This document shows positions 25,001-35,217 of a stretch of DNA of 64,000 bases, in pieces. Below the pieces are notes generated by a model. It saw nothing but the letters and a program-made list of their open reading frames with translations, had not been told where the DNA came from and made no database searches. A program made the position numbers and the translations under genes. Location of the stretch: assembly GCA_018350325.1 (NCBI GenBank), contig JAEVLN010000015.1, positions 1,799,789 to 1,863,788 on the forward strand, given 5' to 3'. Numbering within the stretch: position 1 is the stretch's first letter; each line of letters begins with the position of its first letter. This stretch comes from Globodera rostochiensis. Taxonomy: Eukaryota > Nematoda > Chromadorea > Rhabditida > Heteroderidae.

Positions 25001-25922
25001 TTGTGTCAGGAAGCCGGACCAATTTAAGGTCAAGCTATGCCCCACGCTCCAGTGGCGATTGACTCGGTTTGTTACAAATGCGCAACTCATCCATTTCCCC
25101 GCCCACTTTTGCCTTCATTCCTCCAGAAGTCGAAACATCGCCGATTTTGAGCTGGTCGATCCGCCACTTCCCTTGTCGAGTCCTCTTGTTCAACTTTGCA
25201 CATCCAAGCAGACATCTCAAAGCCATCGGCCCCGACATTCTTGGCTACCATTTTTGGAAGTCGTCACTTACACCGGTCCTCATCGAAGATTGGTACCATT
25301 TTGTTATTTGTGACATATTAAGAAGTCATTAAATGATACTATTCCTTCCATTCCTCAGTGGCTTGGCCCCCAATTCAGCTTCAGCGTTTATGCAGCCTCA
25401 AGGGAAAGGTCATCGGCAGAGGTTCTTGTTGCTGTTTTTATATTTTTATCTTTGCCTTGTCCTTTTCTACAGTTGTCTGTGGCTCAATTAGTCGGAATGC
25501 AAAAGTGTTGTCCCGTCCTCATTGAGAAAAGCTCTCTGTACAATGTTATGGCACAAAAGTCGCCGGATCTGTCCAGTTCGGCGGCAAGAGTCATCTGCGG
25601 TTCATGGTCTTCCGACTTTGACGTGAATGAGGAGCTTTCGTTGGTAAAGGACAAGATTGAGGATGCGATGAAGGAAACACGAGAACAGCTACGACAGGTG
25701 CGGTTTATATTTAAATAAACCCACGGTCCAATTTGTGGAAATTGTTACGTTCAAAAGGAGGACAAACGACCCTTTTTGTTGGAGGAAGAGGAAGGAAATG
25801 AGGAGGGAGAGGATGGAGTCGATGTTCTGACAAATGACGGCAAAAGGCTGGACAAGGCTTTGTCCTTTGAAGAGGACGACGACGACGACGCATGCTTGAT
25901 GCTTTCAGGGATTGATCTGTGA
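22049..25922 (+). CDS. BCAS3 homologue (WD-like propeller, autophagy/cytoskeleton protein)
   Basis: BCAS3 is a PROPPIN-like beta-propeller protein; in vertebrates it acts in cell polarity and migration and with PHAF1 at phagophores. The start MQTDVDSKAKK is in the first exon. Propeller exons include SIYVIIIGLARGYQVFLL (the BCAS3 'GYxxGxQVW' blade), FGQRPLIALYAIENGSRLY, then HSDGPIGHLMFGVGGHLLL, IYTLNRGNTAARV, FSYDNRWLTISTNHGTTHLF and ALNPYGGPTTARTHGG. This last block aligns closely with the vertebrate sequence around 'STLRGTSHVFPINPYGG'. A downstream exon (SVAQLVGMQKCCPVLIEKSS...) belongs to the C-terminal BCAS3 domain. The C-terminus is very acidic (EEEEGNEEGEDG, then EEDDDDDACLM), ending GIDL with the stop at 25920-25922. 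A Ser/Asn-rich loop near 23320-23480 looks disordered. Introns are mostly under 100 nt. Confidence 0.88.
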
Positions 25923-26593
25923 TTTCTTTTCAGCGAAAAAATGACGGCTATTTGTACCTTATTTTATATTTACCCATTTGTCTAATTGTCTCCCATCACA
26001 ATACTACCTGATGACCTTTTTGCCCGTTCAAAGCCAAAATTGCGGAATTTCTCAATTCTTCTCTCTTTACCAACTAACATACCTATGAACGCGCCTTTTG
26101 GCATTTGCACTTTGTACATTGCAGTTTAATAACTCTGTAGCGATAATATTTGTGCCTACGCTTTTTTGTTGTAAGAAATGCGTTTTCATAGTTTGTGCCA
26201 AGAGCAGTGACTGGCAGATACAAACAAAATATACATTCGATGCACAAAGTGAAATAAATGTAGAATCGTTCGTGATCAGCGACTCCAAAAACCCCCAAAA
26301 ATGTGTTTTATGACTTTAAAAAAATAGGATTTTTTTTTAAATGGGGGGGGGGGAACAAACCAAAGTATTACCAACTAGTTTGCTTTTATGTTTTGTCATC
26401 GTCGCAACGACTCACTCAATGCGCAACAATAAATAGCCCAGGAAATTCAACGACTAACATGAACATTTTGGCAGTAGTTGTACGGCGCACATTTTATTAT
26501 CAAAAAGAGCGGCAGAAATTTTAGAAATGGATGCAATCAACTATAACAAATAATGTGGCAAAACAGTATTTGGTTGTACTTTAGCAAAATGTG
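25923..26593. other. Convergent intergenic region with AATAAA
   Basis: This lies between the 3' ends of the BCAS3 homologue (+) and ccdc-47 (-). A canonical AATAAA at 26253-26258 could end the + transcript, and another AATAAA is near 26427. A G-run of ten sits at 26343-26352. No gene is seen. Confidence 0.55.
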
Positions 26594-28786
26594 CTATTTG
26601 ATTTTGAACTGCTTCATCTTCGGCTGCTTCTGCTTCGCGTCTCGCTTCAACTCCAGCTTCTCCAACCGTTTCTGCCTGTCAGGGTCCTCCTCTTCCATTA
26701 CGCGCTGCTTACGTTCCCGTGTCTTCTCTTCACGTCGTGTCTACAATTTGAACCAAAATTGCCTTTATATGGCCTCACTATCAGAGTTTCGAGTTAACAA
26801 TTAATTGGCCTCTATCTTATTACAAAATGTCAGGGCAAGCCTATTTTACAACTCTCTCACCTGTGCTGCTTCCTGCCTCTGCTGATGCGTTACTTTTAGA
26901 AAGTTTTCTTGCACATTCTGCCGCTTTTTGTCGGCCTTCGCCTTTCCCTCTCTGCTGAGCCGATACCGCCGCACTTTGTCCAGCATAAAAAAGGTGAAGT
27001 TCAGCAGCATCGATTCCACCAAATCGCCGCCACCATTCTCGTCAGCGATGAAGTAACTGAACACCATTGTCGGGTGCGTCTCCGGAAGGCGCGCATACTG
27101 ATCACTTAAGACGTTCAGATGTTTAAAAATTGAGAATATAGTACAAAACTTATTTGTACCTCTTTAGGTTAATTTTCTTAAAATAAGTTAATCATTAATT
27201 CAAGACCTTAAAATCAGCTACAAAGAACTCACTCCGGCTGTTTTGCACCCGCGTATTGGTCCGAAAAATGGATGTACTCCACGAATTTCTCACATTTCTT
27301 CAGAAATTGCAGAGTAGACGTGTCAATAAAGGCCGGAATTGTTTCGGCAATCTCCGCGAATACACAAAATGAGACGGGAAGCTGCACTTTTTCCAAATTT
27401 TTACGCTCAGTAACGTACGTTGACTTAAATTAGTTTTAAAAAAATTAGTAAAAAGAGAGAGAACTAACAAGATCATGCATTTCCTTCACTGTTTTTTGCA
27501 CATTTTTGCGTTGCCCAAAAATGAGAACAAAAGAATCCATTTCATCGGGATCCAAGTCGATTTTGTGTACAACATGGTCCGGCCGAGGTCGAAAGAGTCC
27601 GATCACCATGCCAAGCAGATCTTGTCGTTTGCAGAGCTGAATTCACGTACAACCAAAATTCCAAAGAAAAAGCCTGGTTATTCGATTATTTTTAAAACTT
27701 TGGGTAATTTCTTGGATTTTTTCAAAATGCCCCAAAACTAACAAAAATAAAAATAGAGACCTTAAGAAAAAAGTGAACGCAAGAGAAAAATTGTACCTTT
27801 ATTTGAGTATGCAACGACCGACAGCCAACTCGGCCTGTACACCACACGGAATAGACAAAATCCGTCTCGCGGATCAAACAACCGCCAAGGTTTTCTTGTG
27901 ATGTGCCGTCGTCACCAACCAATGCGAACTGTTTCTCCAGCCGTTCTCGGTTATCCAAGAACCATTTGTGGGCAATGGCATGGTTGCTCGACTTTCCATA
28001 GGCATAGTTCAAAGCGTACACAAAAATGACGAGCAGAGCGAGAAGTTCAACTGAATATTAGGCAATGATAGGACCAAAAGTGCATTTCAATGCTGCACCT
28101 TGGTAGCTGGACCAATTCGAGCGGAAATGCGAAGGAACCTGAATTGGACCACTGTTAGAAAGGCCAAATGCATTAATCAAAAAAAAATCATTTTTAGTTT
28201 AAAGAAAGCACGTCAAAGTAAAGGAGGGCTTAAGGCACGGAGGAGACAAAGAAATTCCCATTCTGAGAGAGGTGAACAATTCCCCGTCAAAATCTCGCCT
28301 CAGCAAAAGTCAATGGTTTCGGCGGTTTGTTGGCGGCCCCTTCCCTCTCCTTCTGCTGTTGTTGTTCGGCTTCATCAGACCTCGCAGGGAATTCCTCAAA
28401 TTCTTCCTCGTCAGCAAGAAACGAAAATTCGCCCGCACTCCGAACGGACTTAAAACTTCAATTATACATTTTCCCAGCCTGAAATGGCTAACTTTGTCCT
28501 CCTCGCCGTGTTGCATCACTTTTTCTCCAAACTCTTCGCCTCCGATCTCATCGTCCTCAAGTTCGTCTGATTTGCCGCCGAAAGTCGCCTCCTGCTGACG
28601 GTTCTTCTGATCAACACTCGACTCGCGATCATCACTTGGCTCATCAGCAAACTCAAATTCTGCAAATTCGTTGTCGCTGATCTCCCCATCACGATCGCCG
28701 ATTGGCATATCGCCACTTATTGAGCATCCGTTTTGAACTGCGAATATAAATAATGATAATATCAATGTAATTATTGACAATTCCAT
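26594..28786 (-). CDS. ccdc-47: CCDC47 homologue (ER membrane PAT-complex subunit)
   Basis: CCDC47 is an ER membrane protein. With Asterix it forms the PAT complex, which protects nascent multi-pass membrane proteins at the translocon, and it binds Ca2+ through acidic luminal regions. The N-terminus MELSIITLILSLFIFAV is a signal peptide, followed by a long acidic stretch (DNEFAEFEFADEPSDD, DELEDDEIGGEEFGE). A membrane segment precedes YAYGKSSNHAIAHKWF. The C-terminal coiled coil RYRLSREGKAKADKKRQNV...ENFLKVTHQQRQEAAQ continues into TRREEKTRERKQRVMEEEDPDRQKRLEK and ends KQPKMKQFKIK, matching the family tail. I prefer the ATG at 28786 because it follows TTTTCGCTTCAAG, a plausible trans-splice acceptor, and opens the signal peptide. 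An in-frame ATG at 28816 would add ten residues. Confidence 0.93.
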
Positions 28787-28837
28787 CTTGAAGCGAAAAC
28801 GTACAGTCATGGTCATAAGTTAAAATTCAAAACATCA

Positions 28838-30170
28838 ATCTTCCCCTCGCAACATACTATCAGGTAGGGTTGGACAAAACCGGATACCGGGTCCCCCGGA
28901 TACCGGATAGCTCAAAAACACCCGGATACCGGTTCCGGATCCACATAATTTAGCTCATTAACCGATTATTTATGAAAAAAAGCGAATTAATGTTTAAACG
29001 AAATGTTGGTAATAATAAATCTTTGGCGTTCAGTCATCAGTAAAAAAGAAGTTACACGGAAAATCGAGTTGGGCGCACCTCGTATTGGTGAATTTTTTTT
29101 TAAATGTGCAGATTTTCCTGATTTTTTGCACAGAGCTTGCCAATTAAATTGTCTACCCAAAAGCAAAAAGTCTTAAACCAAAAATTTTTTCAACATTTTT
29201 TAGCAAACAAGTTGAAAAAAATTGTTCTAAAAAATCACCGCAAAAATCGATGTTTTCAAACAGCTCCAAGCTCCACCAAATTATGGTTTGAGTAAGCTGA
29301 GAATGCTAAAAGCATGTCTTCAAATTTTGGTCATGAAATACAACCTCTGAGCTGTGTTACATGGCCTCAAAAATTTAGTAAAATTCAATGGCGGGGATAG
29401 GATGTCTAACATCACTCTGTCTGCCGCATCATTAGAGTTGTCTGTTAATTTGTTTAAATGGTTTTGGCGTTATGATTTGAAATAATCGGTTAATGAGCTG
29501 TCATCGTCCAAGACCGGATAATTTTTATCCGAAATTGTCCCATACCGGCTCCAGATTATCCGGTTTTGTCCAACCCTACCTACTATCAGGGGTACCACAG
29601 GAGTCCACTACTTTTTCTCATCTATATTAACGATTTACCCCCAAATGTAAACCCAACAGTCCAAATAAAACTTCGCTGATGATCTCAAACTCTTCAAATC
29701 AACTCTCACCAATCACACCCATGCTCAACAAAACACTATAAACTCAATTTACCAATGGAGCTTAAACTGGGCCTCCCAATTTCAATAGAAAAGTCATGTC
29801 TACTCCACATAGGAAACCCACCCTCCAATACTGTCTGCCATATCAACAACCAATCACTCTACCCACAAGAATCCATAATCGACTTAGCAATTCTTATCGA
29901 CAACAAACTCCTCTTCCACCAACACATTTCTGCAATTGTGAAAAAAGCATCGACAAAATTGAAATTGTTCATAAATCTTTACCCGCATTGCCTTATTCAA
30001 ATCAAAACATTTACAACTACCATACCCACAACGTCTTAAACTTTTCAAATTACCTTCTCTCGAACTTCGCAGAAAAATAATTGATTTAACCACTCTTTTC
30101 AAAATTTGCACACGCCAAAGACATTTGTCCTTGATGCTGAATAAAATAAAATTTTTAAAAAATTGTACCG
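28838..30170 (+). mobile_element. LINE reverse-transcriptase fragment, split by a DNA element
   Basis: Conceptual translation of 28838-28863 joined to 29590 onward gives SSPRNILSGVPQ, then IYINDLPPNV, ADDLKLFKS, NTINSIYQWSLNWASQF and ILIDNKLLFHQHISAIVKKAS. These are the GVPQGS, IYINDL and (F)ADDxKLF blocks of a non-LTR (jockey/CR1-like) reverse transcriptase. The catalytic ADD is readable, but the segment covers only part of the RT domain and contains frame disruptions, so it is a dead 5'-truncated copy. It ends in an A/T-rich tail near 30140-30170. The left edge sits within about 50 bp of the ccdc-47 start codon. The internal segment 28864-29580 is a separate inserted element. Confidence 0.75.
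28864..29580. mobile_element. Non-autonomous TIR element with 9-bp target duplications (MULE-like)
   Basis: The element begins GTAGGGTTGGACAAAACCGG and ends with the inverted match CCGGTTTTGTCCAACCCTAC. A second inverted match (AGCTCATTAACCGATTATTT at about 28951 and its complement at about 29481) shows imperfect terminal inverted repeats of over 100 bp. TACTATCAG occurs directly before (28855-28863) and directly after (29581-29589), a 9-bp target-site duplication. Removing the element restores the surrounding reverse-transcriptase reading frame, which confirms the boundaries. Long TIRs plus a 9-bp duplication are typical of Mutator-like elements. At 717 bp with no transposase frame, it is non-autonomous. 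Confidence 0.85.
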
Positions 30171-30254
30171 ATCTCTGATGCTATTAGTATTGTTTCCAAC
30201 CTTTGGTTGCTTAAATTTTAAATAATCCGCCTTTCAAGCGCCGTAAATATTTTT

Positions 30255-31253
30255 ATGTCTCGCATCAATTTGTTATTGGAGCTTCTTATCACCCGCGATT
30301 CAACACCCATTTCTACCGTCCAGCAAACTTCAAAAGGTTTTGTTTCCCTTTACACATTTGGCGTTCTTATTTAAGACTTTTTCAGCAAAAGAATTTTCTG
30401 AAATCTGCAAGCAGTTGATTCTTGTGGAAGACGAAGAAAATATTAAGAGGATTCAAACGAAACGAGAAGGTCAGCTTTTTGAGTGATCACGCAGAGTAAT
30501 TATAAATCTTTAATTATGGACAACTTCTTAATTTAGAGATCTTAGCAACAAAATTAAAATTTGTACCTTTTTGCATTTTATGAAAATATTTCAAAAACGC
30601 CCAAATAATGGACTTTAGTGGCGAAAAGCCCAAAATAGTTTTTTTGGATACGAACAAAAAGGTTAAAATAGCGAAATAACCGACTAAACCATGTCTTCAT
30701 GCATATCTCATCAAAAAAAAACCCCCTAATAATCAATCATTTCATAGATGCCCGGAACCAATTCCATTCTACTCATTTTGTTGGGAATAATCGTGTTTAT
30801 TTCTATGTGCATTGGGATCTGCTTTTTAGTGTTATTAAACCGACTGCGTATGTTAGATTTATTATTTGTTTTAAATAAATTAGAAATCTAGGCGAGCTCA
30901 TTCTCGAAGAAGAGGAACCTTTACCAGTCGGTCCCGTGCCACTCAATTTATTAGCACTCGATCCCGTGCCACTCAATTTATTACCAGTCGATCCGGTGCC
31001 AGTCAATTTACCACCACAGCAGCCTATGGGAGCGCAGCAACCAAGGAACCGAAGGCCTCGGACTCCGGATGGCCGTTACACTCAAATACCACGATGTTTG
31101 TGGCCAGCAATTCTTTGGCTTGAAACCGTTCTTATTTTCTTAAGAATTCGGTGGGAGGCGACGGATGTGCGCGATTCGGTGGTGGAAACACTTCTGTCGT
31201 CAGCAAACCCAATCGTTAGATTTCGAAGATGGATTTGGGAATGCACTTTTTAA
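30255..31253 (+). CDS. Single-pass membrane protein with chimeric C-terminus
   Basis: I read five exons with matching phases: 30255-30336, 30386-30469, 30537-30562, 30748-30847 and 30892-31253 (217 residues). The N-terminal 63 residues are charged and helical (AKEFSEICKQLILVEDEENI). Exon 4 encodes one strongly hydrophobic transmembrane helix (ILLILLGIIVFISMCIGICF). Exon 5 encodes an acidic linker, a repeated Pro/Leu tract (PVPLNLLALD, PVPLNLLPVD, PVPVNL; a 30-bp DNA repeat) and a basic segment QQPRNRRPRTPDGRYTQIP. From about 31088 the frame enters DNA copied from the sax-2 locus, adding about 54 residues (RCLWPAILWLE...WECTF) before the stop. The family is unrecognised. The absence of a signal peptide suggests a tail-anchored or type II/III protein. 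The first ATG and expression are unproven. Confidence 0.5.
30937..31015 (+). repeat. 30-bp coding tandem repeat, about 2.7 copies
   Basis: The unit GTGCCACTCAATTTATTAGC plus ten further bases is repeated with few changes inside exon 5 of the small membrane-protein gene. It encodes the ten-residue unit VPLNLLALDP and variants. The third copy is partial and substituted. Confidence 0.75.
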
Positions 31254-32935
31254 ATTATTAGGTAGATGAAATTTGTGAGCAAACGCTTTGCCTTATGCTT
31301 TATTTGAACGAGCATCATCCTCGGGTTTGTGCTTCAATACCAATACCAAACATTCGGTTTTCAGCTTTTGGAACGCGTTGTTCAAATGTGCTACACCAAA
31401 AATGATTTGGTTGGCATTCGCTGCTTCAGAGCGATCTTAATGCTTTTCTCGCAGAGGTAATTGGGCATTTGCCCATTAAACTGAACACATTGATGGGGCA
31501 TTCTTTATTGAACTTTTTGAGGGAGTTCCCTTGCGAGTACATTTCGCTTCTGTGCCTGTGCCAATCCTTCGCCTCGTCCATTGAGTTGGCTTCCGTCCGT
31601 CAGACCGCCTTTTTGCATGTCCAATTGTTGCGGCACCAATTCCTCAACAACACTTTCTCTCCCACCAGTCTCACGCCGATAAAAGAAATAAGCAGTAATT
31701 CGGCCAATGTGCAGTCAGAAATGTGAGTGAAATGATGGAATTCAACTTCTCGAGGGGCTCGAATCAAAAATAAATTCTTTTTTTGTTGTTCTTTTTTAGA
31801 ATGCCAAAGGATGGGGCGGCGGATGAAGCTGAAAAAAGTGCCAAAGATGGAGCGAATTGTCAAAATTCAGACAAAAATGTTTGTTTTTGAAATCGACTGT
31901 GCTTAAAACATTGTTGCTTTTATTTACATTTTGGCTTCAGGTCGTTACGGACACTCCAATAGCGGCGTTCACATCAAAGAAAGAAGTGCTGACAGCACTC
32001 GTTCAGTTGTTCTCCAGCGAGTAAGTGTTGCGGGAGGAGGCTGACATTTTATTTTCATTCAGTCAGCAAAAATCGCTGTGGGAGCACGAGGAAGTGACTC
32101 AGTTGTGCTGGAAACCGGACAGTGTGAAGAAGTTGGAGTGCTTGGTGCATCTTCTGGTCGCTTACCTCCACAGTTCCATCTCCGACTTGGTTCTGAAATG
32201 GACTCATTTTGCCATAGATTTTGCAATTTCCAGCAACAACCGGCATTTGGCGGGTATTTCTAAAAATAATTCTAAAAAATCAAAGCCTCCTCTCCCAGGG
32301 CGTTCCTTCCAAACGGCGAGCGCACTTGGTCTGAGTCCAACTCCGTTTTTGCATCAAATTCTTTCTCGACTTACCGAAGTGGTCGGCGACAACAGTGAGG
32401 AGTCGCAAAGTTACATCACGGACTTGTTCATGTGCTTGCAAAGTTTGGCCCAAAACATGGCCAATGCTTCCCATCCGACCAACGCCTCGCAGTTCCAATC
32501 GCCCTCCATTCTGTCCGGTCACAGCCGATCCGTAAGCTACACACAGCAAATTTCCACGCAGAAATTCATTTCGCCCCCACAAAAAGTGGCACAGAAAAAA
32601 AGTTTGTTTAATTGCCACTTTTTTGTTTTGGTCGAACTCATCTCTTTTATGTTCAAGGCTCGGACATGCGCCATTCGTTACTCATTGGCACCGAATTGTT
32701 GTCCCCTACGCAATCAGATGCTAGGCCATTGATTCGAAGTCAAAGTGCGACAACGCTTAAACTGTCGGAAGACAATGCCAACGTTTTGCTCACTGAAAAG
32801 GAGTCAGAAACAATTTCACAGCTCCTTTTCATCGGCGTGTCCATGATGGAGTCCAACTTGGACAACGAGTACTTTCTCGGACTGAGCTTTGTGGACAAGG
32901 TATGTTCTGGTTTATTTGAGTTTTGGTGGATTAGT
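31088..32935 (+). pseudogene. Partial, internally deleted duplicate of the Furry/sax-2 gene
   Basis: Four collinear blocks match the sax-2 gene further right: 31088-31182 to 57238-57332, 31183-about 31735 to 58102-about 58665, about 31797-31967 to about 59530-59711, and 31968-about 32935 to 60268-about 61235. Identity is very high, especially in the last block where differences are rare. Introns are retained, so this is a DNA-level duplication, not a retrocopy. Three intervening stretches of sax-2 (about 770, 870 and 560 bp), including complete exons, are missing, and small indels are present. It therefore cannot encode a continuous Furry segment. The left edge fuses in frame to the small membrane-protein gene. 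The right edge lies about 35 bp from a TA-flanked MITE. Confidence 0.9.
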
Positions 32936-32970
32936 ACTTTCTTTAGTCTATTCTATTTAAGTATTTTTTA

Positions 32971-33086
32971 GAGACCGACCTGTACAGGCCTGGATTCTTA
33001 CTGGACTTTGGTCCAGAAAATTAGGTCCGGGCACCTCCTTAAAGTCCCCAGGGTCCGGGTCCAGAAATTCTCAAAATGTCGGTCTC
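32971..33086. mobile_element. 116-bp MITE with TA target duplication
   Basis: The element has inverted ends GAGACCGAC (32971-32979) and GTCGGTCTC (33078-33086), each flanked directly by TA, the duplication made by Tc1/mariner-type transposases. The interior has short GC-rich inverted motifs (CTGGAC, GGTCCAG, GGTCCGGG) and no coding capacity. It sits just right of the end of the sax-2 duplicate. Confidence 0.7.
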
Positions 33087-33088
33087 TA

Positions 33089-33764
33089 TTTGCCAATATG
33101 ACACATTTCTTTGCAGTGCAAAGACGGCTCTGCTTTGTGTGTGCCGCTTCACTGCCATTTCGACGTTAGTCCTAACAAATAAGAGCAATTGTTTAATTAA
33201 TTTCTTCCCCTGAAACCCTTCTCAAAAGAACCCAACAATTCAATTCAGTACATTGGGCGCAACGATTCTGTTCTAATTGAAATACGCGCCCGGCTCTGGA
33301 ACTTCACATTCTCCGCCGTACGTAATGATTAATTATTAGCTCTTATTTGACTTTCCCATTCACAAAGAATTATCGGGCCATTGTACGACGGATAAAACGA
33401 GTGGACGGCCCCTTCCCACCATCGATCTCAGACAGACGCAAAACGCCACTCAATCAATCACTTTCCCCCTTTGTTATATTCGTTGTTGTATTTCTGGCTT
33501 TAAACACCCGTCCTATGTCGCAATAATGTTGCTAACCATCATAATTCCTTGCTCCATTCAGCTTACAAATAAGTTCTACTCATCATGAGCTTTCAATAAA
33601 AAGGCATTACAGTGATAGCTAATTGGGCCCAAATGTTTGTTTTCTTTAAACAATGACATACCTAGTATCGTATATTAAAGCGAAACGGAATTTTAAAAAT
33701 GGGGCAGGGCTTTCGAGTAGTACTTCTTTAAGAGGAAGCTAATCGTTCGATCCTGGCTGGATTA
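33089..33764. other. Intergenic DNA right of the MITE
   Basis: No exon-like frame, RNA gene or repeat could be supported. It separates the rearranged interval from a cluster of minus-strand genes. Confidence 0.5.
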
Positions 33765-34261
33765 TTACTGCTGGGAAATCCCCTGAAGTCGAGGTCGCAA
33801 TTTCGCTTCCATGTGTATTTTGATTTCTTCATAGAAACAGCGCTTCATACTTTCAAAACGGTCGTAGCAAGGCAAGTACGAGTAATCCAGCTTGGTCAAT
33901 TTGCCCGCTCGCTGTAATAAGATTTAGTGACGAAATTACGTCCTCCCCCGGGGGGGGGGGAAGGAAAAAAACAAATTCTCCAACTAACTTGGTCGCAGAA
34001 TGTGAGACCTAAAAATTCTTCGTTTGCCGAAAATCTATGAAAATCACTTACACTTTTCACCCGCCACAGTCTTTCCAATGCCAACTTTTGCGCAACATTC
34101 GGAATGGTCTCGGCCCTGCGCTGCACAATATTGTAGATCAGCCTGAATGCATTCGTTTTGGCATCATGACAATCAATTATTGTGAAATGATTCGGCCGAG
34201 GGCCTTTCACTACCGCCGCTTCGATGGGGCACGGGTCGTTCTTGAAGAACATCAGTTGGAG
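33765..34261 (-). CDS. Unrecognised gene, 3' exons
   Basis: Three exons can be joined in phase: 34261 to about 34056 (LQLMFFKNDPCPIEAAVVKG, FTIIDCHDAKTNAFRLIYNI, VAQKLALERLWRVK), a 20-nt exon near 34011-33992 (LTFCDQ) and about 33914-33765 (RAGKLTKLDYSYLPCYDRFE, SMKRCFYEEIKIHMEAK, ending QGIPQQ). Acceptors TTTCGTTTAG, TTTTTAG and ATTACAG support the joins. Spaced cysteines suggest an extracellular or luminal protein. I do not recognise the family. The 5' part is not resolved: a longer open frame at 34468-34722 (FLSNQTQTPARNIYGFERRK...) could be an upstream exon of this gene, but no clean splice was found. Confidence 0.45.
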
Positions 34262-34755
34262 CTAAACGAAATCGCTAATGTGGTTAGCCTTCTCCCCCAC
34301 GGCGCCCAATTCCCCTCGCCATTCAATTGATTTGTGTCCGTTCCGCCCGCCCATCCCTACAGTACCACTTCCTTGGTGTAAGTGTTGAAATGGCACTTCC
34401 AAAGGCAAGTGTCAGGAAGCCGCCTATCTGAACTATTTCAACCGATGTTTAGTGCTTTGTTTGGACATTAAGAAAGTGTTATCAGTCGGGACTTTGCGTA
34501 CCTTCGCAACACTGTCGGAAGAGGAAGTTTGGGTTCTGAACGGATTTCGAAGGCTAATTTGAAAGAGCCAAGGCTTGCCGTCAGTTTCAGGTACATGCCG
34601 CGGTCCAAAGTGCCCGGAGGGCGCTGTTCTTCGCCCACGGAAAGTGTTTTTCTGCGCTCGAAGCCATAAATGTTTCTCGCTGGCGTTTGTGTTTGGTTGG
34701 ACAGAAAGTCGTCGACCGGCACAATTAGACCATCCTAAAGAATGTTCATTGGTCG

Positions 34756-35217
34756 TCACTGTTCCATGAACGGCTCCAACACCTTTCGCGTCAGTGCTGA
34801 ACGCGCTTTGTTCCGCGCGCAGCCGTAATGACCTGAACGATTTTCCTTGAACGAATTGACCTTCCTTCGTGAACAGAATGCCCCAATGTTACCGCAAGTG
34901 TAGCCGGGCTGGCAGCTGGCCTGGTTGCACGACACCGGGGACGGCGGACACGTGGGGCCACAACAGCCACCACCGCAAACGCCGTTGGAGGCACACTAAT
35001 TGTTATGGGGAGGAATTGGGGAAATTAATTGGGCGAGGGGCGGGGGGGGGTCAATCACAATCCAATCTTTCCTATCAAACAAAAATTATGTGTCCTCAGT
35101 CTGACGGATGGACGAACAAATGGTGGGACAAACCGCCTCAGTGAATGGAACGAACAAAAGGCAGAAAACGATGAACGTCAACGATTGTGCCGGCACCGAT
35201 GTTGATGAGAAGGACAT
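34756..35217 (-). CDS. Small secreted cysteine-rich protein
   Basis: Two exons fit in phase 0. 35217-35134 encodes MSFSSTSVPAQSLTF then IVFCLLFVPFTEA, a clear signal peptide, and 34995-34756 encodes the mature part. The donor is GTTTGT and the acceptor ACAATTAG, which directly precedes the first mature cysteine codon. The 107-residue product has ten cysteines in the mature region: CASNGVCGGGCCGPTC, PPSPVSCNQASCQPGYTCG, NIGAFC and a later GHYGC, followed by a basic tail (ARNKARSALTRK). There is no transmembrane segment. The family is not recognised; the spacing is not a standard ShK, EGF or Kunitz pattern. Small secreted cysteine-rich proteins of tylenchids include pharyngeal effectors, but that role here is inference. 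Exact phase and the signal peptide at the exon boundary make the model credible. Confidence 0.65.

Noticed and set aside
33721..33770. Box-B-like GTTCGATCC, considered as a tRNA
   Set aside because: No box A at the right distance, no closing T-stem and no acceptor stem.
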